From Nonomuraea rubra (GTDB taxonomy: Bacteria; Actinomycetota; Actinomycetes; Streptosporangiales; Streptosporangiaceae), in NCBI RefSeq assembly GCF_014207985.1, contig NZ_JACHMI010000001.1, positions 8,663,001 to 8,727,000 on the forward strand: DNA of 64,000 nucleotides. Reading direction: 5' to 3'. The translations under genes and the position numbers were made by a program. Of this stretch, positions 40,142-48,490 are shown one piece after another. Under the pieces are notes generated by a model that worked only from the letters and a program-made list of their open reading frames with translations, searched no databases and was not told where the DNA came from. Numbering within the stretch: position 1 is the stretch's first letter; each line of letters opens with the position of its first letter.

Positions 40142-40806
40142 CGGGGTGGGAGGGCTTCACGCAGGGTGAGGTACGCCGATGGAGAGGGGCCGGTTTCGGC
40201 CCCGAGGAGGCGGCGGCGTGGCGGGAGGCGGGCGTGACCGTCCCCGCCGACGCCCGCCTCTGGAGCACCGCCGCCACCACCCCGGCCACGGTCGTCACCT
40301 GGCAGCGGGCCGGCATGACGCCCCAGGACGCGGTGCGCTGGCACGAGCTGGGCGTCGCCCCGCACGACGCCGCCCGCAGGCACCTGGCGGGCGAGCGCCC
40401 GCGCCGGGTGCCCTGGCTCGCCCGCCTCGCCGCACCCGAGCCCGTCACACCCGCCCCCGAGGTCGTGGACACGCTGCGCCGGCTGCTGCGGGCGGAGGTG
40501 CCCGCCGACGTGGCCCGCGCGTACGCCGACGCCGGCTGGGACGGGGCCGAGGCCGAGGAATGGGCCAGGCGGCGGGTGGACCAGGGGGACGCGCGGGTGT
40601 TCAGGGCCCTCGGCTTCACGGCGGCCGAGGCGGCCAGGGCCGGGCTCCCCGCGGTGGAGGTCATGGCCTCATGGTGGGGCGCCGTACCGCTGGAGGAGGT
40701 GGCGGCCTGGTGCGCGGCCGGGCTCACGCCCGAGGAGGCGGCCGGCCAGCGCGCGTCGGGCGTCACGGCGGAGCAGGCGGCCGTCCTGCGCGCCCTCTCG
40801 ACCTGA
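40138..40806 (+). CDS. Helical-repeat protein, third gene of the MoxR operon
   Basis: A 222-aa protein built from a repeating motif of the form WxxAGFxPEEAAxWxxAGV: EVRRWRGAGFGPEEAAAWREAGV, TWQRAGMTPQDAVRWHELGV, RALGFTAAEAARAGLPA and AWCAAGLTPEEAAGQRASGV. Each unit is probably a helix-turn-helix hairpin, giving a short alpha solenoid for protein binding. No enzymatic motif is seen. Its ATGA overlap with the VWA gene makes it the likely third subunit or adaptor. The last codons fall in a 21-bp repeat that continues downstream. Confidence 0.72.
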   Translation: MTGWEGFTQGEVRRWRGAGFGPEEAAAWREAGVTVPADARLWSTAATTPATVVTWQRAGMTPQDAVRWHELGVAPHDAARRHLAGERPRRVPWLARLAAPEPVTPAPEVVDTLRRLLRAEVPADVARAYADAGWDGAEAEEWARRRVDQGDARVFRALGFTAAEAARAGLPAVEVMASWWGAVPLEEVAAWCAAGLTPEEAAGQRASGVTAEQAAVLRALST

Positions 40807-40838
40807 GACGTTCAGTACTCGACCTGAGACGTTCGGTA
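40797..40838. repeat. 21-bp direct repeat, two copies
   Basis: The unit at 40797-40817 recurs at 40818-40838 with one change; a third diverged copy begins at 40839. The first unit contains the stop codon of the helical-repeat gene, and the repeated sequence equals the 3' tail of the minus-strand gene at 40906. Confidence 0.85.
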
Positions 40839-40876
40839 CTCGACCTCGAACGCGTGCGACCCGGGCCCGTACCCGT
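40836..40876. repeat. Duplicate of the 3' tail of the gene at 40906-41148
   Basis: 40836-40876 matches 40909-40949 at 38 of 41 positions. The stop codon position preserved at 40906-40908 (TGA on the minus strand) reads CGA in this copy. It appears to be a decayed local duplication between convergent genes. Confidence 0.8.
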
Positions 40877-40905
40877 ACCTGTCACGCGCCCTCGACCCGA
40901 GTCGT

Positions 40906-41148
40906 TCAGTACTCGACCTCGAACGTGTGCGGCCCGAGCCCGTACCCGTCGCCGGACGGCACCACGTACCCGTGCTCGACCAGCTTCGCCAGGCTCTCGC
41001 GCACCTCCTCCTCCGTCAGCCCCGACGCCCGCACGATGCCGCCGAGCCCGGCACCGCCACCGGCCCACTCGACGGCCTGGGAGGCGACGGTCTCGTACAC
41101 GTGGATGTCCCGGTCCGACAGGGCCTGGACATCGTGACCTTCCGTCAT
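40906..41148 (-). CDS. Small winged-helix-like hypothetical protein
   Basis: An 80-aa protein. LSDRDIHVYETVASQAVEWAGGGAGLGGIVRASGLTEEEVRESLAKLVEHGYVV (parts) looks like a small helix-turn-helix followed by a beta wing ending GDGYGLGPHTFEVEY. It is probably a DNA-binding or adaptor protein. ATG 41148 overlaps the stop of the DUF6158 gene by 4 nt, so the two are co-translated. The last 14 codons are duplicated downstream. No family name can be given with certainty. Confidence 0.65.
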   Translation of the reverse strand: MTEGHDVQALSDRDIHVYETVASQAVEWAGGGAGLGGIVRASGLTEEEVRESLAKLVEHGYVVPSGDGYGLGPHTFEVEY

Positions 41149-41372
41149 GACCGCTGCCTCGCTCCCTCCCTCAGCCGCAGCGGGTCGACCTCGCGGTCGG
41201 GGTTGCGGCGAAGGTATTCGGCCTCCAGCTCGTTCGTGCGGGAGGTGTGGTGCTCAAGCGCGTCGTCGGACCCGTGGAAAAAAGTATCGCTCCGGGTCAG
41301 GTGCAGCTGGCGCAGCTCTCGTACCAGGTCATCGTCGCTGAGCTGGGCCGGATCGATTCCCATCGTCGTCAT
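41145..41372 (-). CDS. DUF6158 family protein
   Basis: A 75-aa protein matching actinobacterial DUF6158: IDPAQLSDDDLVRELRQLHLTRSDTF, then HGSDDALEHHTSRTNELEAEYLRRNPDREVDP (parts). It is all-helical, acidic in the middle and basic at the end (LREGARQRS). Function is unknown. ATG codons at 41372 and 41363 are both possible. It is divergent from the LysR gene, with a TGTCA-N7-TGACA dyad in the shared intergenic region. Confidence 0.8.
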   Translation of the reverse strand: MTTMGIDPAQLSDDDLVRELRQLHLTRSDTFFHGSDDALEHHTSRTNELEAEYLRRNPDREVDPLRLREGARQRS

Positions 41373-41408
41373 GCGCTCCCCCTACCCCAGGAACCCCCGA
41401 ACAATATC

Positions 41409-41425
41409 TGTCACAATTCCTGACA
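41409..41425. promoter_or_regulatory. TGTCA-N7-TGACA inverted repeat
   Basis: A perfect 5-7-5 dyad (TGTCACAATTCCTGACA) in the AT-richer gap between the DUF6158 and LysR genes. Its size and location fit a LysR recognition site (T-N11-A type). Confidence 0.5.
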
Positions 41426-41468
41426 TAGAGGCATTGTTTGTAAGAGATCGCCGCCTTACCTTCCCGTT

Positions 41469-42401
41469 ATGGACCTCGAGCTCAGGCACCTCAGGATCGT
41501 CCGCGCGGTCGCGGACGCGGGAAGTGTGAGCAAGGCCGCGTCCCTGCTCGGGCTGGCACAACCGGCCCTGACCGCACAGCTCAAGCGCATCGAGAGGGTG
41601 CTCGGCGGCGCCCTCTTCGAGCGTGACCGCCACGGCGCCAGGCCCACCCGCCTCGGCGAACTCGTGCTCGACAGAGCACGCGTCCTCCTCCCCGCAGCCA
41701 AAGAACTGCAGGACGAGGCCGTACGTTTCGCTCACGCCCCCTCCCCCGGCTTCCGCATCGGCGCCACGAACGGGCCGATACTCGGCGGCCTGGTCGACCG
41801 GCTCGCCGCGGAGCGGAAGGTCAGCACGTACACGTCCTGGTCGACGCACGAGCTGATCAGCATGGTCGAGCTCGGCCGCCTCGACTACGTACTGACCGGA
41901 GCCTGCGGCGACTCCGGCACCCCCACCGGCACGCTCGTCTGGGAGACGATCAGCCTCGATCCCGTCTTCTGCCTGGTCGGAGAGGACCATCCCGTCGCCA
42001 AGGAGAAGGAGGTCGAGCTGGCCGACCTGGCCGGCGAGCAGTGGGCGGTGACGCCCGGCGACGGCTGCTTCGCGGACTGCTTCGCGATGGCGTGCGCGCG
42101 CGCCGGGTTCACGCCGGGCACGATCTACGAGACCGACGTGCCCACCTGCACCCACCTCGCGCAGGTCGGCCGCGCCGTCGTGCTCTGCCAGGCCACCCAC
42201 CAGGCCGCCCAGGGACTGATCATGGTGCCGCTGGCCCGCGCGCCCCTGCGCTGGCGGCAGCTCCTCGGCCGCCACCCCACCGCGCCCGAGGCCGCCTGGG
42301 TCGTCGGGCAGGCGAAACAGGCCCACATGGACGCCGTACGCCGGAGCCAGGTCTACTACGACTGGCTGGTACGAAACCCGGGTTACGGCACCGCTCCATA
42401 A
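41469..42401 (+). CDS. LysR family transcriptional regulator
   Basis: A 310-aa LysR regulator. The HTH is ELRHLRIVRAVADAGSVSKAASLLGLAQPALTAQLKRIERVLGGALFER (parts), and the effector domain continues FRIGATNGPILGGLVDRL. The effector domain carries an unusual number of cysteines (CGDSG, CLVG, CFADCF, CARAG, CTH, CQAT), which might allow redox or metal sensing. It starts 96 nt from the divergent DUF6158 operon, whose intergenic region has a suitable dyad. The regulated genes are not known. Confidence 0.9.
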   Translation: MDLELRHLRIVRAVADAGSVSKAASLLGLAQPALTAQLKRIERVLGGALFERDRHGARPTRLGELVLDRARVLLPAAKELQDEAVRFAHAPSPGFRIGATNGPILGGLVDRLAAERKVSTYTSWSTHELISMVELGRLDYVLTGACGDSGTPTGTLVWETISLDPVFCLVGEDHPVAKEKEVELADLAGEQWAVTPGDGCFADCFAMACARAGFTPGTIYETDVPTCTHLAQVGRAVVLCQATHQAAQGLIMVPLARAPLRWRQLLGRHPTAPEAAWVVGQAKQAHMDAVRRSQVYYDWLVRNPGYGTAP

Positions 42402-42674
42402 CACGGTGATAGGGGCAAAGTAGTACTCCTCGATGCCTGGCACCGCCGTTACCGTGACGGCACCCCCAGCAGCGAGGAGACATCCATGCTCCGGACCCCG
42501 GCGCTGATCGCGATCGCGATCGGCGCGTTACTCGTGACGACGACCCCGGCCGTCGCCACCGCGAAACCGCCTTCCGGCGTGGTCGACGCCCTGCAGCGCG
42601 ACCTCGGCATCACGAAGGACCAGGCGATCAACCGCCTGGCCAACGAGGCCCGCGGCAACGCTGCCGCACCTGGC

Positions 42675-42702
42675 GGAGCCGTAAAAAATCAAGGTGTCGA
42701 TT
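42675..42702 (+). repeat. IS left terminal inverted repeat
   Basis: Begins GGAGCCGTAAAAAATCAAGG. About 20 of 28 positions match the right end in reverse complement. The transposase stop codon (42689-42691) lies inside it. Confidence 0.88.
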
Positions 42703-44788
42703 CTGTGACTGCTGGGTTGTCGTCGTGTGGTGTGAGGGCGTTCAGGAGCGCGTCGGCGCTGGAGTAGCGGGTTGCGGCTCGGGTGACGGTGTAGTCGGTC
42801 TCCTCCAGCAGCGGGCGGACCCAGATCTGCGCGTTTCCGATGGTTCGCCGGCTCACCTGAAACAGCTCGGCCACGACTTGCCAGGTGCAGACCTTGCGCA
42901 TGCCAAGGATGACCGCCAGGACGCGCTCGGCGTCGGTGATCTTCTCCTGGAAGATGCCTCCACGAGCGCTGGCCTGCCGGTCACCGCCGCGCTGGCGATG
43001 CTTGCGCTGCTCGGCCTCGGCGGCCTGCCGCAGCGACAGGCGCTCGGTCAGCGCGGCCAGTTCCGGGCGGCTCATCCCGGTCAGTGCCGGATCGGCGAGC
43101 AGCGCCAGCCGGTTCGGCCGTGCCGGGACGGTGTTGCTGTCCAGGAAGTCGCGCAGCGCACCGGCGCTGGTGAAGCGCAGCACGGTGGGCTTGATCGTGA
43201 GTTTGCGGGCGGCCAGGAGCTTGCCGGTCTCGGTGATCGCCTGACCGATCGGCGGCTGGCTGATCTCGAGCATCTCCGACAGGACGCGCTGGGAGCAGAT
43301 CTGGCGGAGATAGACAATGGCGATCAGGGTCTTGTCGGCGTCGGTGAGCAGGGGGCGTCCGTGGTTAGCCTTGGCCTGCCGGCGTGGGCCACCACGGATT
43401 TCGAAGTTGCGCTGCTCGGCCAGGGCCGCCTGACCCGGAGCCAGGCATGCGGCCAGCTCGTTCAGCTCCTGGCGGCTCATCCCAGTCAGCCGGGGATCGG
43501 CCAGAGCATGCAGGCTTTCGGACCGGATGCGCGCCTGGTCATCGCATGGGGACAGGGGCGGGTGGCCGTCTGCCGGGCTGATTGTGTAGTTCCAGGCGCC
43601 GCGCTCGGTATGCGGGACGATGGGCAGCATGCTCATCCGCTCGGCCGACACCGACACGCCCAGCGGGTAGGCGTTGGTGTCCAGTTCGGCCGTGACGGTC
43701 AGCCCGGTGTGGGTGCGGGTCGCGGCGATGCTGTTGACCACGACCTCGTGGCTGGTCAGCGGCCTGCCGCGCCAGTTCATGGTGATGTGCGAGAACAGCC
43801 GGTGCTCTATCTTGTTCCACTTGCTGGTGCTCGGCGGGAAGTGGCAGACGGTCACCGTCAGCCCGGTCTCGGCGGCGAAGCCAGCCAGCTCGGCCTTCCA
43901 TAACCGGAAGCGATAGCTGTTGGAGCCTCCGCAGTCCGCCGTGATGAGCAGCCGGTTCGCGTTCGGGTAGTCCAGGCTGCCGCGGCCGCGCCACCAGCGC
44001 CGGATCGATTCCACCGCGAACGCCGAGGTGTCGTGGTCGATCCCGACGTTCACCCAGCCCGTGTTGCGGGCCATGTCGTAGATTCCGTACGGGATCGCGT
44101 GCGGCACGTGCGGACCGGTGAAGAAGAAGCTGTGGTCCTCAACCCGGACCGGGTCGCCCTTGGGCCTCCATTGTCGGCCGGGGTTCGGCAGATCGCCCAG
44201 ATACTCCTTCTTCTTCGTGTCCACGCTGATCACCGGCTCACCGTCCGCCTGATGAGCCTTGACCTGCTCGTTGATGTAACGAAATTGCGCGTCCCGGTCC
44301 GGATGCTGCTTGCCTTCCAGCGTCTTGGCATTGGCCTGCAAACTGAAGCCTTGGTCCTTCAACAGCCGGCCCACCGTCGGAGCCGAGACCGGACGGCCCT
44401 GCCGGGTCAGTTCCTGGGCCAGATCACGCAGCGACCTGGTAGTCCAGCGCAGCGGCGAGGCCGGATCCCCGCGCTCATCCGGCTCCACCAGCGCCAGCAG
44501 TGCCAGCACCAGATCCGGGTCCTGAGCTTCAGCCGTCTTGCGACCGCCACCACGACGACGGACACGGCCATCCGGCAGCGGATCCTCACCGGCCTCCAGC
44601 TCGAACACGCCGGCACGGACCGTCGTTTCGGACACTCTGGCCACTGCCGCCACCGCCCGCACCCCACCATGTCCGAGCAGCCGAGCCTCCTGGCCCATCA
44701 CCAGACGCCGCTGCCGCTCGTTCAAATGCGGAAACAGCACCCTGAACCGCAAGGAAAGCTGATCGCGGACTTCGTCCGGTATGCCCAT
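42689..44788 (-). CDS. ISAzo13-family transposase with duplicated C-terminal HTH extension
   Basis: A 699-aa DDE transposase. The family core includes RWTTRSLRDLAQELTRQGRPVSAPTVGRLLKDQGFSLQANAKTLEG (parts), the acidic residues in VISVDTKKKE and LLITADCGGSN, and HFPPSTSKWNKIEHRLFSHI with the last Glu. This core (about 420 aa) is the normal length. The remaining about 260 residues are a tandem duplication of about 125-aa units, each with ADPxLTGMSRxEL, then an HTH-like segment (ITDAERVLAVILGMRKVCTWQ and LTDADKTLIAIVYLRQICSQ). The extension may be an added DNA-binding domain. Confidence 0.92.
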   Translation of the reverse strand: MGIPDEVRDQLSLRFRVLFPHLNERQRRLVMGQEARLLGHGGVRAVAAVARVSETTVRAGVFELEAGEDPLPDGRVRRRGGGRKTAEAQDPDLVLALLALVEPDERGDPASPLRWTTRSLRDLAQELTRQGRPVSAPTVGRLLKDQGFSLQANAKTLEGKQHPDRDAQFRYINEQVKAHQADGEPVISVDTKKKEYLGDLPNPGRQWRPKGDPVRVEDHSFFFTGPHVPHAIPYGIYDMARNTGWVNVGIDHDTSAFAVESIRRWWRGRGSLDYPNANRLLITADCGGSNSYRFRLWKAELAGFAAETGLTVTVCHFPPSTSKWNKIEHRLFSHITMNWRGRPLTSHEVVVNSIAATRTHTGLTVTAELDTNAYPLGVSVSAERMSMLPIVPHTERGAWNYTISPADGHPPLSPCDDQARIRSESLHALADPRLTGMSRQELNELAACLAPGQAALAEQRNFEIRGGPRRQAKANHGRPLLTDADKTLIAIVYLRQICSQRVLSEMLEISQPPIGQAITETGKLLAARKLTIKPTVLRFTSAGALRDFLDSNTVPARPNRLALLADPALTGMSRPELAALTERLSLRQAAEAEQRKHRQRGGDRQASARGGIFQEKITDAERVLAVILGMRKVCTWQVVAELFQVSRRTIGNAQIWVRPLLEETDYTVTRAATRYSSADALLNALTPHDDNPAVTESTP

Positions 44789-44814
44789 ACCAGGCCAACG
44801 AGTTCAAGATCGAA

Positions 44815-44842
44815 AAGCAACGCCTTATTTCTTGACGGCTCC
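44815..44842 (-). repeat. IS right terminal inverted repeat
   Basis: Reverse complement begins GGAGCCGTCAAGAAATAAGG. The first eight bases equal the left end exactly. It abuts the GGC target duplication at 44843-44845. Confidence 0.88.
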
Positions 44843-46102
44843 GGCCTGAGCAAGACGCTCGGCGACCGCTATGCCGGAATCTGGTACGAGGGCGCCGAAA
44901 GCGCGCTCGTCGTGGCCAGCACCTCCGCCGCCGACACGGCCGCGATCACCCGCGCCGGAGCCAGAGCCCGGGTCGTCCCGCGCTCGCTCGCCCAGCTCTC
45001 CTCGGTCAAGGAGGGCCTCGACCGCACGGCGCCACCGGCCTCCGTGCACAGCTGGGCCGTCTCCCCGCAGAGCAACTCCGTCGTCGTCCTCACCAGCGAC
45101 GAGCAGGCCGCCCGCTCCTGGGTCGCCACCAGCGGCATCGCCGACGCCGCCGCCGTGACGTTCGAGGCCTCGGCCGAACGCCCGCGCCTGTTCTACGACA
45201 TCCGCGGCGGCGACGCGTACTACACCTCCGAGGGCTACCGCTGCTCCATCGGCTTCGCCGCCAGGCGCGGCACCCAGCTCGGCTTCACCACCGCCGGCCA
45301 CTGCGGCGGCACCGGCGTCACCACCACCGGCTACAACCGGGTGGCGCAGGGCACGTTCCAGATCTCGTCGTTCCCCGGCAACGACTACGCGTGGGTCGCC
45401 ACGAACAGCAACTGGACCGCGCCCGGCGTGGTCAACGGCTACAGCGCCGGCATCCTCCCCGTCCGCGGCGCGGCCGTCACCCAGCCCCAGGGCTCCGTCT
45501 GCCGCTCCGGCTCCACCACCCAGTGGCACTGCGGCACCGTCCAGGCCCTGAACTCCACCGTCAACTACCCCGAAGGCACGGTGTCGGGCCTGACCCGCAC
45601 CAACGTGTGCGCAGAAGGCGGCGACTCCGGTGGATCGTTCATCTCCGGCGACCAGGCCCAGGGCATGACCTCCGGCGGCTCCGGCAACTGCTCGGTCGGC
45701 GGCACCACCTACTTCCAGCCCCTCGGCGAGATCCTCTCCGCCGGCGGCCTCACCCTCGTCACGTCCGGCGGCACCGACCCGCCGCCGACGGGCTGCCAGG
45801 GGTACGAGGAGACGTACAGCGGGTCGCTGACCTCGAACCAGAGCGCGTACCAGCCGAACGGCTCCTACTACCAGGCGACGGTATCCGGGACCCACGCGGC
45901 CTGCCTCGACGGGCCCAGCGGGGTGGACTTCGACATCTACCTGCAGAGGTGGAACGGGACGTCGTGGACCGTGGTGGCGCGGGGGGACAGCCCGAATCCT
46001 GATGAGAGCATCAGCTACAGCGGTAGCGCCGGCTATTACCGGTATCGGGTGCATGCTTACAGCGGGGCGGGCGCGTACACGCTCGGCCTGAACCGGCCAT
46101 GA

Positions 46103-46234
46103 GGGCGCGCCGCCCGATCCCGAACCGGGACAGTCTGCAGGACGTGCTCGGCCGTGACCTACCGTCCGTCCATCCGTAGAACATGCTCGGCCTGGAACTG
46201 TCCGTAGGACGGCCGGACGATCCTGGCCCTGGCC
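46103..46234. other. Non-coding stretch after the protease gene
   Basis: No gene is seen between the protease stop and the tRNA apart from a strong hairpin (next entry). Two short related segments with ATGCTCGGCC/GTGCTCGGCC occur at about 46142 and 46183. The remaining part up to 46490 (after the hairpin) shows no supported frame. Confidence 0.5.
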
Positions 46235-46280
46235 GGCGGCGAGTGCGGGCGCTCTCCCCAGAGCGCCCGCACTCGCCGCC
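46235..46280 (+). terminator. Very strong hairpin terminator
   Basis: A perfect 21-bp stem with a 4-nt CCCC loop, followed by a pyrimidine-rich GCCTTCTTCTCT. It lies 132 nt after the protease stop and probably ends its transcript. Confidence 0.85.
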
Positions 46281-46490
46281 GCCTTCTTCTCTCGGACGCG
46301 CGCGTCCGGAACGCGGCACGAATATGATCGGCTTGGGCTCCAACAACACCGGCAGGCATGGAATGATGTCGGCGGAGAACTCTCCCCGTACGGCCGGGCA
46401 CCACGACCGGGTCCGATGCTCTAGCCTTAGCTTGCGCGGGGCTCGGCATGATCCTCTCGTTGCCTGCCGTGCGTCGCACAACTTCATCCA

Positions 46491-46564
46491 GGGGCGGTAG
46501 CTCAGCCGGTCAGAGCATCGGACTCATAATCCGTGGGTCGTGGGTTCAAGTCCCACCCGCCCTA
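46491..46564 (+). tRNA. tRNA-Met (anticodon CAU)
   Basis: A 74-nt cloverleaf: acceptor GGGGCGG with CCGCCCT, D arm GCTC...GAGC, anticodon loop CTCATAA (anticodon CAU), T arm GTGGG-TTCAAGT-CCCAC, discriminator A. The anticodon stem has one T-T mismatch at its outer pair and no CCA is encoded. It is most likely elongator tRNA-Met; a lysidine-modified tRNA-Ile2 with the same anticodon cannot be excluded by eye. A tyrosine integrase gene lies 355 nt away, as in tRNA-inserted elements. Confidence 0.93.
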
Positions 46565-46875
46565 CTCACCAATACCGCGTTCGACCTGGGGTTTCTCGGA
46601 TTTCGCCAGCCTCGGATCTCGTTTTTGATCATGGTTGGTTGCTCGGTGGTTGCTCGCCGGTGCGGGTTGCGTGACGCGGTAGATCGTTAAGACCGCCATC
46701 GTCACGACAGACCCCAGCGACCATCAAGAGAAGATCAAAGCTGAACACCCGTACCGCCCACTCGGTCAAGCCACGGCAGAGCGGGGTCATCTATTGGTTC
46801 CTCAGCATGTTCCCCCCGCCTTCGCCTCGGGGCCGAGCAGACTTTTGGTCCGCTGGTCTTTCGGCCCAAAGGCGA
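46565..46875. other. Gap between tRNA and integrase
   Basis: No supported gene. Several short direct repeats (GGTTGGTTGCTCGGTGGTTGCTCG) are present around 46633-46656, which could be an attachment or accessory binding region for the integrase. A second copy of the tRNA 3' end was not found in the window. Confidence 0.4.
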
Positions 46876-46899
46876 GGCCCGCAGCTCCCACTGCGGGCC
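46876..46899 (-). terminator. Hairpin terminator after integrase
   Basis: GGCCCGCAG and CTGCGGGCC form a perfect 9-bp stem with a 6-nt loop, 20 nt downstream of the integrase stop on the minus strand. Confidence 0.7.
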
Positions 46900-46918
46900 C
46901 CATGTGGACTACCGGTAC

Positions 46919-48490
46919 TCAGACGCGAGCAGGCAAAGTGATCAAGCGAGCGTGACCGGTGTCCGGCACGGCGCTGACGAGGGCGGCGGTGGACTCGGCG
47001 GCCGCGCGGGCCACCTCCGGGTAGACGCTGGTGTAGGTGTCGCGGGTGAAGGTGGATGAGACGTGCCCGAGCGTCTCTTGCACGATCTTCAGGTCCACTC
47101 CGGCGGCCAGCATCAGGGAGGCTGCCCCGTGCCGGAGGTCGTGAAGCCGGACCGGTGGCAGGCCCGCCTCGTAGGACAGCAGGTAGGACTGGTCGCTGAC
47201 GTGCTGCGGATGCAGCGGGCGGCCGATTTCGTCGGTGAAGATGAACCCGCTGTCCACCCAGGTCTCCCCTGCGGCCAGCCGCTCGGCGGCCTGCGCCTTG
47301 CGGTGGCCGCGCAGAGCGGTGACGGTGTCGGCGTCCAGGGCGATGGTGCGGTCGCTGGCCTCGGTCTTGGGCTTGCCCTGGATGGTTTCCCAGCCCAGCT
47401 GGGTGATCTGCCAGTGCACCCCGGCCGTCCCCGCGTTCAGGTCGACGTCCTTCCACCGCAGCCCGACCGCCTCACCCCGGCGCAGCCCGCGCAGCGCGAT
47501 CAGCCGGTACAACACCGCCAGCCGATGGCCGGCCGCCTGGGCGAGGAAGGTCGAGGTGTGCGCCGGGGTCCACACCATCACGGGTGAGGGCCGCGGGGTG
47601 GAGATGTAGACGTTGATCGGGTTGACCCGGCCGCGTCGCTGCTGTTCGGCGGCAAGTCGTCGATGCAGATCCTGGGTCCAGGCAGTGACGCGCTCGTCGG
47701 TCCACACCAGCGCCTTCGGCTTGTCCGCATCGGGCAGTTCGACCACCGCGGCGGGGTTGAAGTCGATCAGCCGGTCCTGCTTGATCGCGATGTTCAGCGC
47801 GTGCCGCAGGGTCGCGCGGATGCGGTGCATGGTGCTCGGTCCGACTGGCCGCCGGTACCGCACCTTCGCCCGCTCGTCCGGATTGTCACTGGCGCGAGCA
47901 GTGACGATGACATCGTTGAACTCCTCGATCGCGTCAAACATGCCCGCGATGTCGGACACCCGCAACCGGTCCAGCCGGATGTCACCCAGGTAGGGGGTGA
48001 AGTACAGCCGGATGTGCGCCTCGTACGAGCGGCGGGTGGTCTGGTCGATCTTCCGCTTGCGGCGCAGGAACTCGGCCATCCATTCTGCGACCGTCACCGT
48101 CGGGTTCAGATCCTGATGGGTGCGGACCTTACGCCGCACCTCCTCCACCGGCGGGAGGGTCTTGGTGTCCTTCAGGACGGCCAGCATCAGCTCGGTGATC
48201 TTGCGGCGCACGTGCAAGTCCTCATCCAGCGCCAGCAGCGCGCAGGCGTGCTCCAGCTCGGCCTCCACCTCCTCGACAGCGGTGAAGCCCTGGCGGCGCA
48301 GCGGGTTGCGTCGCCGCCCGTCCGCGTGCGCGGGCAGCTCGAGCTGGTAGGCCCACCTACCGTGCGTGAGGCTCCACCGCTCCCCCTTGCCCCCGGAGCT
48401 GCGGAGCTTCGGGCAGCTCTTGCCGAGCTTCTTCCCGCTCGCCTCATCCCGGCAGGAACAGGTCTTGTAGATGGTGCCGTTCATCGTCAT
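46919..48490 (-). CDS. Tyrosine-type site-specific integrase
   Basis: A 523-aa phage-type recombinase. The N-terminus has a Cys-rich patch (TCSCRDEASGKKLGKSCPKL) seen in actinomycete integrases, then an arm/core-binding SAM-like domain (VTVAEWMAEFLRRKRKIDQTTRRSYEAHIRLYF, parts). The catalytic set is visible: Arg in LRGLRRGEAVGLRW, HDLRHGAAS, TLGHVS and Tyr in RDTYTSVYPEV. ATG 48490 has AAAGG upstream. It lies beside a tRNA gene and probably belongs to an integrative element, but no excisionase, replication or transfer genes are adjacent, so the element may be a remnant. Confidence 0.93.
   Translation of the reverse strand: MTMNGTIYKTCSCRDEASGKKLGKSCPKLRSSGGKGERWSLTHGRWAYQLELPAHADGRRRNPLRRQGFTAVEEVEAELEHACALLALDEDLHVRRKITELMLAVLKDTKTLPPVEEVRRKVRTHQDLNPTVTVAEWMAEFLRRKRKIDQTTRRSYEAHIRLYFTPYLGDIRLDRLRVSDIAGMFDAIEEFNDVIVTARASDNPDERAKVRYRRPVGPSTMHRIRATLRHALNIAIKQDRLIDFNPAAVVELPDADKPKALVWTDERVTAWTQDLHRRLAAEQQRRGRVNPINVYISTPRPSPVMVWTPAHTSTFLAQAAGHRLAVLYRLIALRGLRRGEAVGLRWKDVDLNAGTAGVHWQITQLGWETIQGKPKTEASDRTIALDADTVTALRGHRKAQAAERLAAGETWVDSGFIFTDEIGRPLHPQHVSDQSYLLSYEAGLPPVRLHDLRHGAASLMLAAGVDLKIVQETLGHVSSTFTRDTYTSVYPEVARAAAESTAALVSAVPDTGHARLITLPARV

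Larger units (their letters stand above)
42675..44842. mobile_element. ISAzo13-family insertion sequence, complete (2,168 bp)
   Basis: The element is bounded by terminal inverted repeats starting GGAGCCGT and by a 3-bp direct duplication GGC (42672-42674 and 44843-44845). It carries one transposase gene on the minus strand that fills it almost completely. It interrupts a protease gene; precise removal restores the reading frame. Ends appear intact, so it may still be mobile. Confidence 0.92.
42486..46102 (+). pseudogene. S1 (streptogrisin/alpha-lytic-type) serine protease split by an IS
   Basis: Codons 42486-42674 encode a signal peptide (LIAIAIGALLVTTTPAVATA) and the start of a pro-domain (DLGITKDQAINRLANEA). 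The gene resumes at 44846 with LSKTLGDRYAGIWYEG, more pro-domain, then a mature S1 domain: His in TTAGHCGG, Asp in GNDYAWV, Ser in EGGDSGGSF. A C-terminal PPC-like beta domain follows (TYSGSLTSNQSAYQ to AYTLGLNRP). Joining the parts and dropping one GGC copy gives an uninterrupted 481-aa secreted protease. The insertion lies within the pro-domain, so the gene is inactivated. Confidence 0.92.

Noticed and set aside
44310..44762. Plus-strand small frames inside the insertion sequence
   Set aside because: They lie opposite the conserved transposase core and have no ribosome-binding sites or motifs.
46633..46656. Short repeats near the tRNA as a CRISPR-like or att array
   Set aside because: Only two imperfect copies, too short and without regular spacers.
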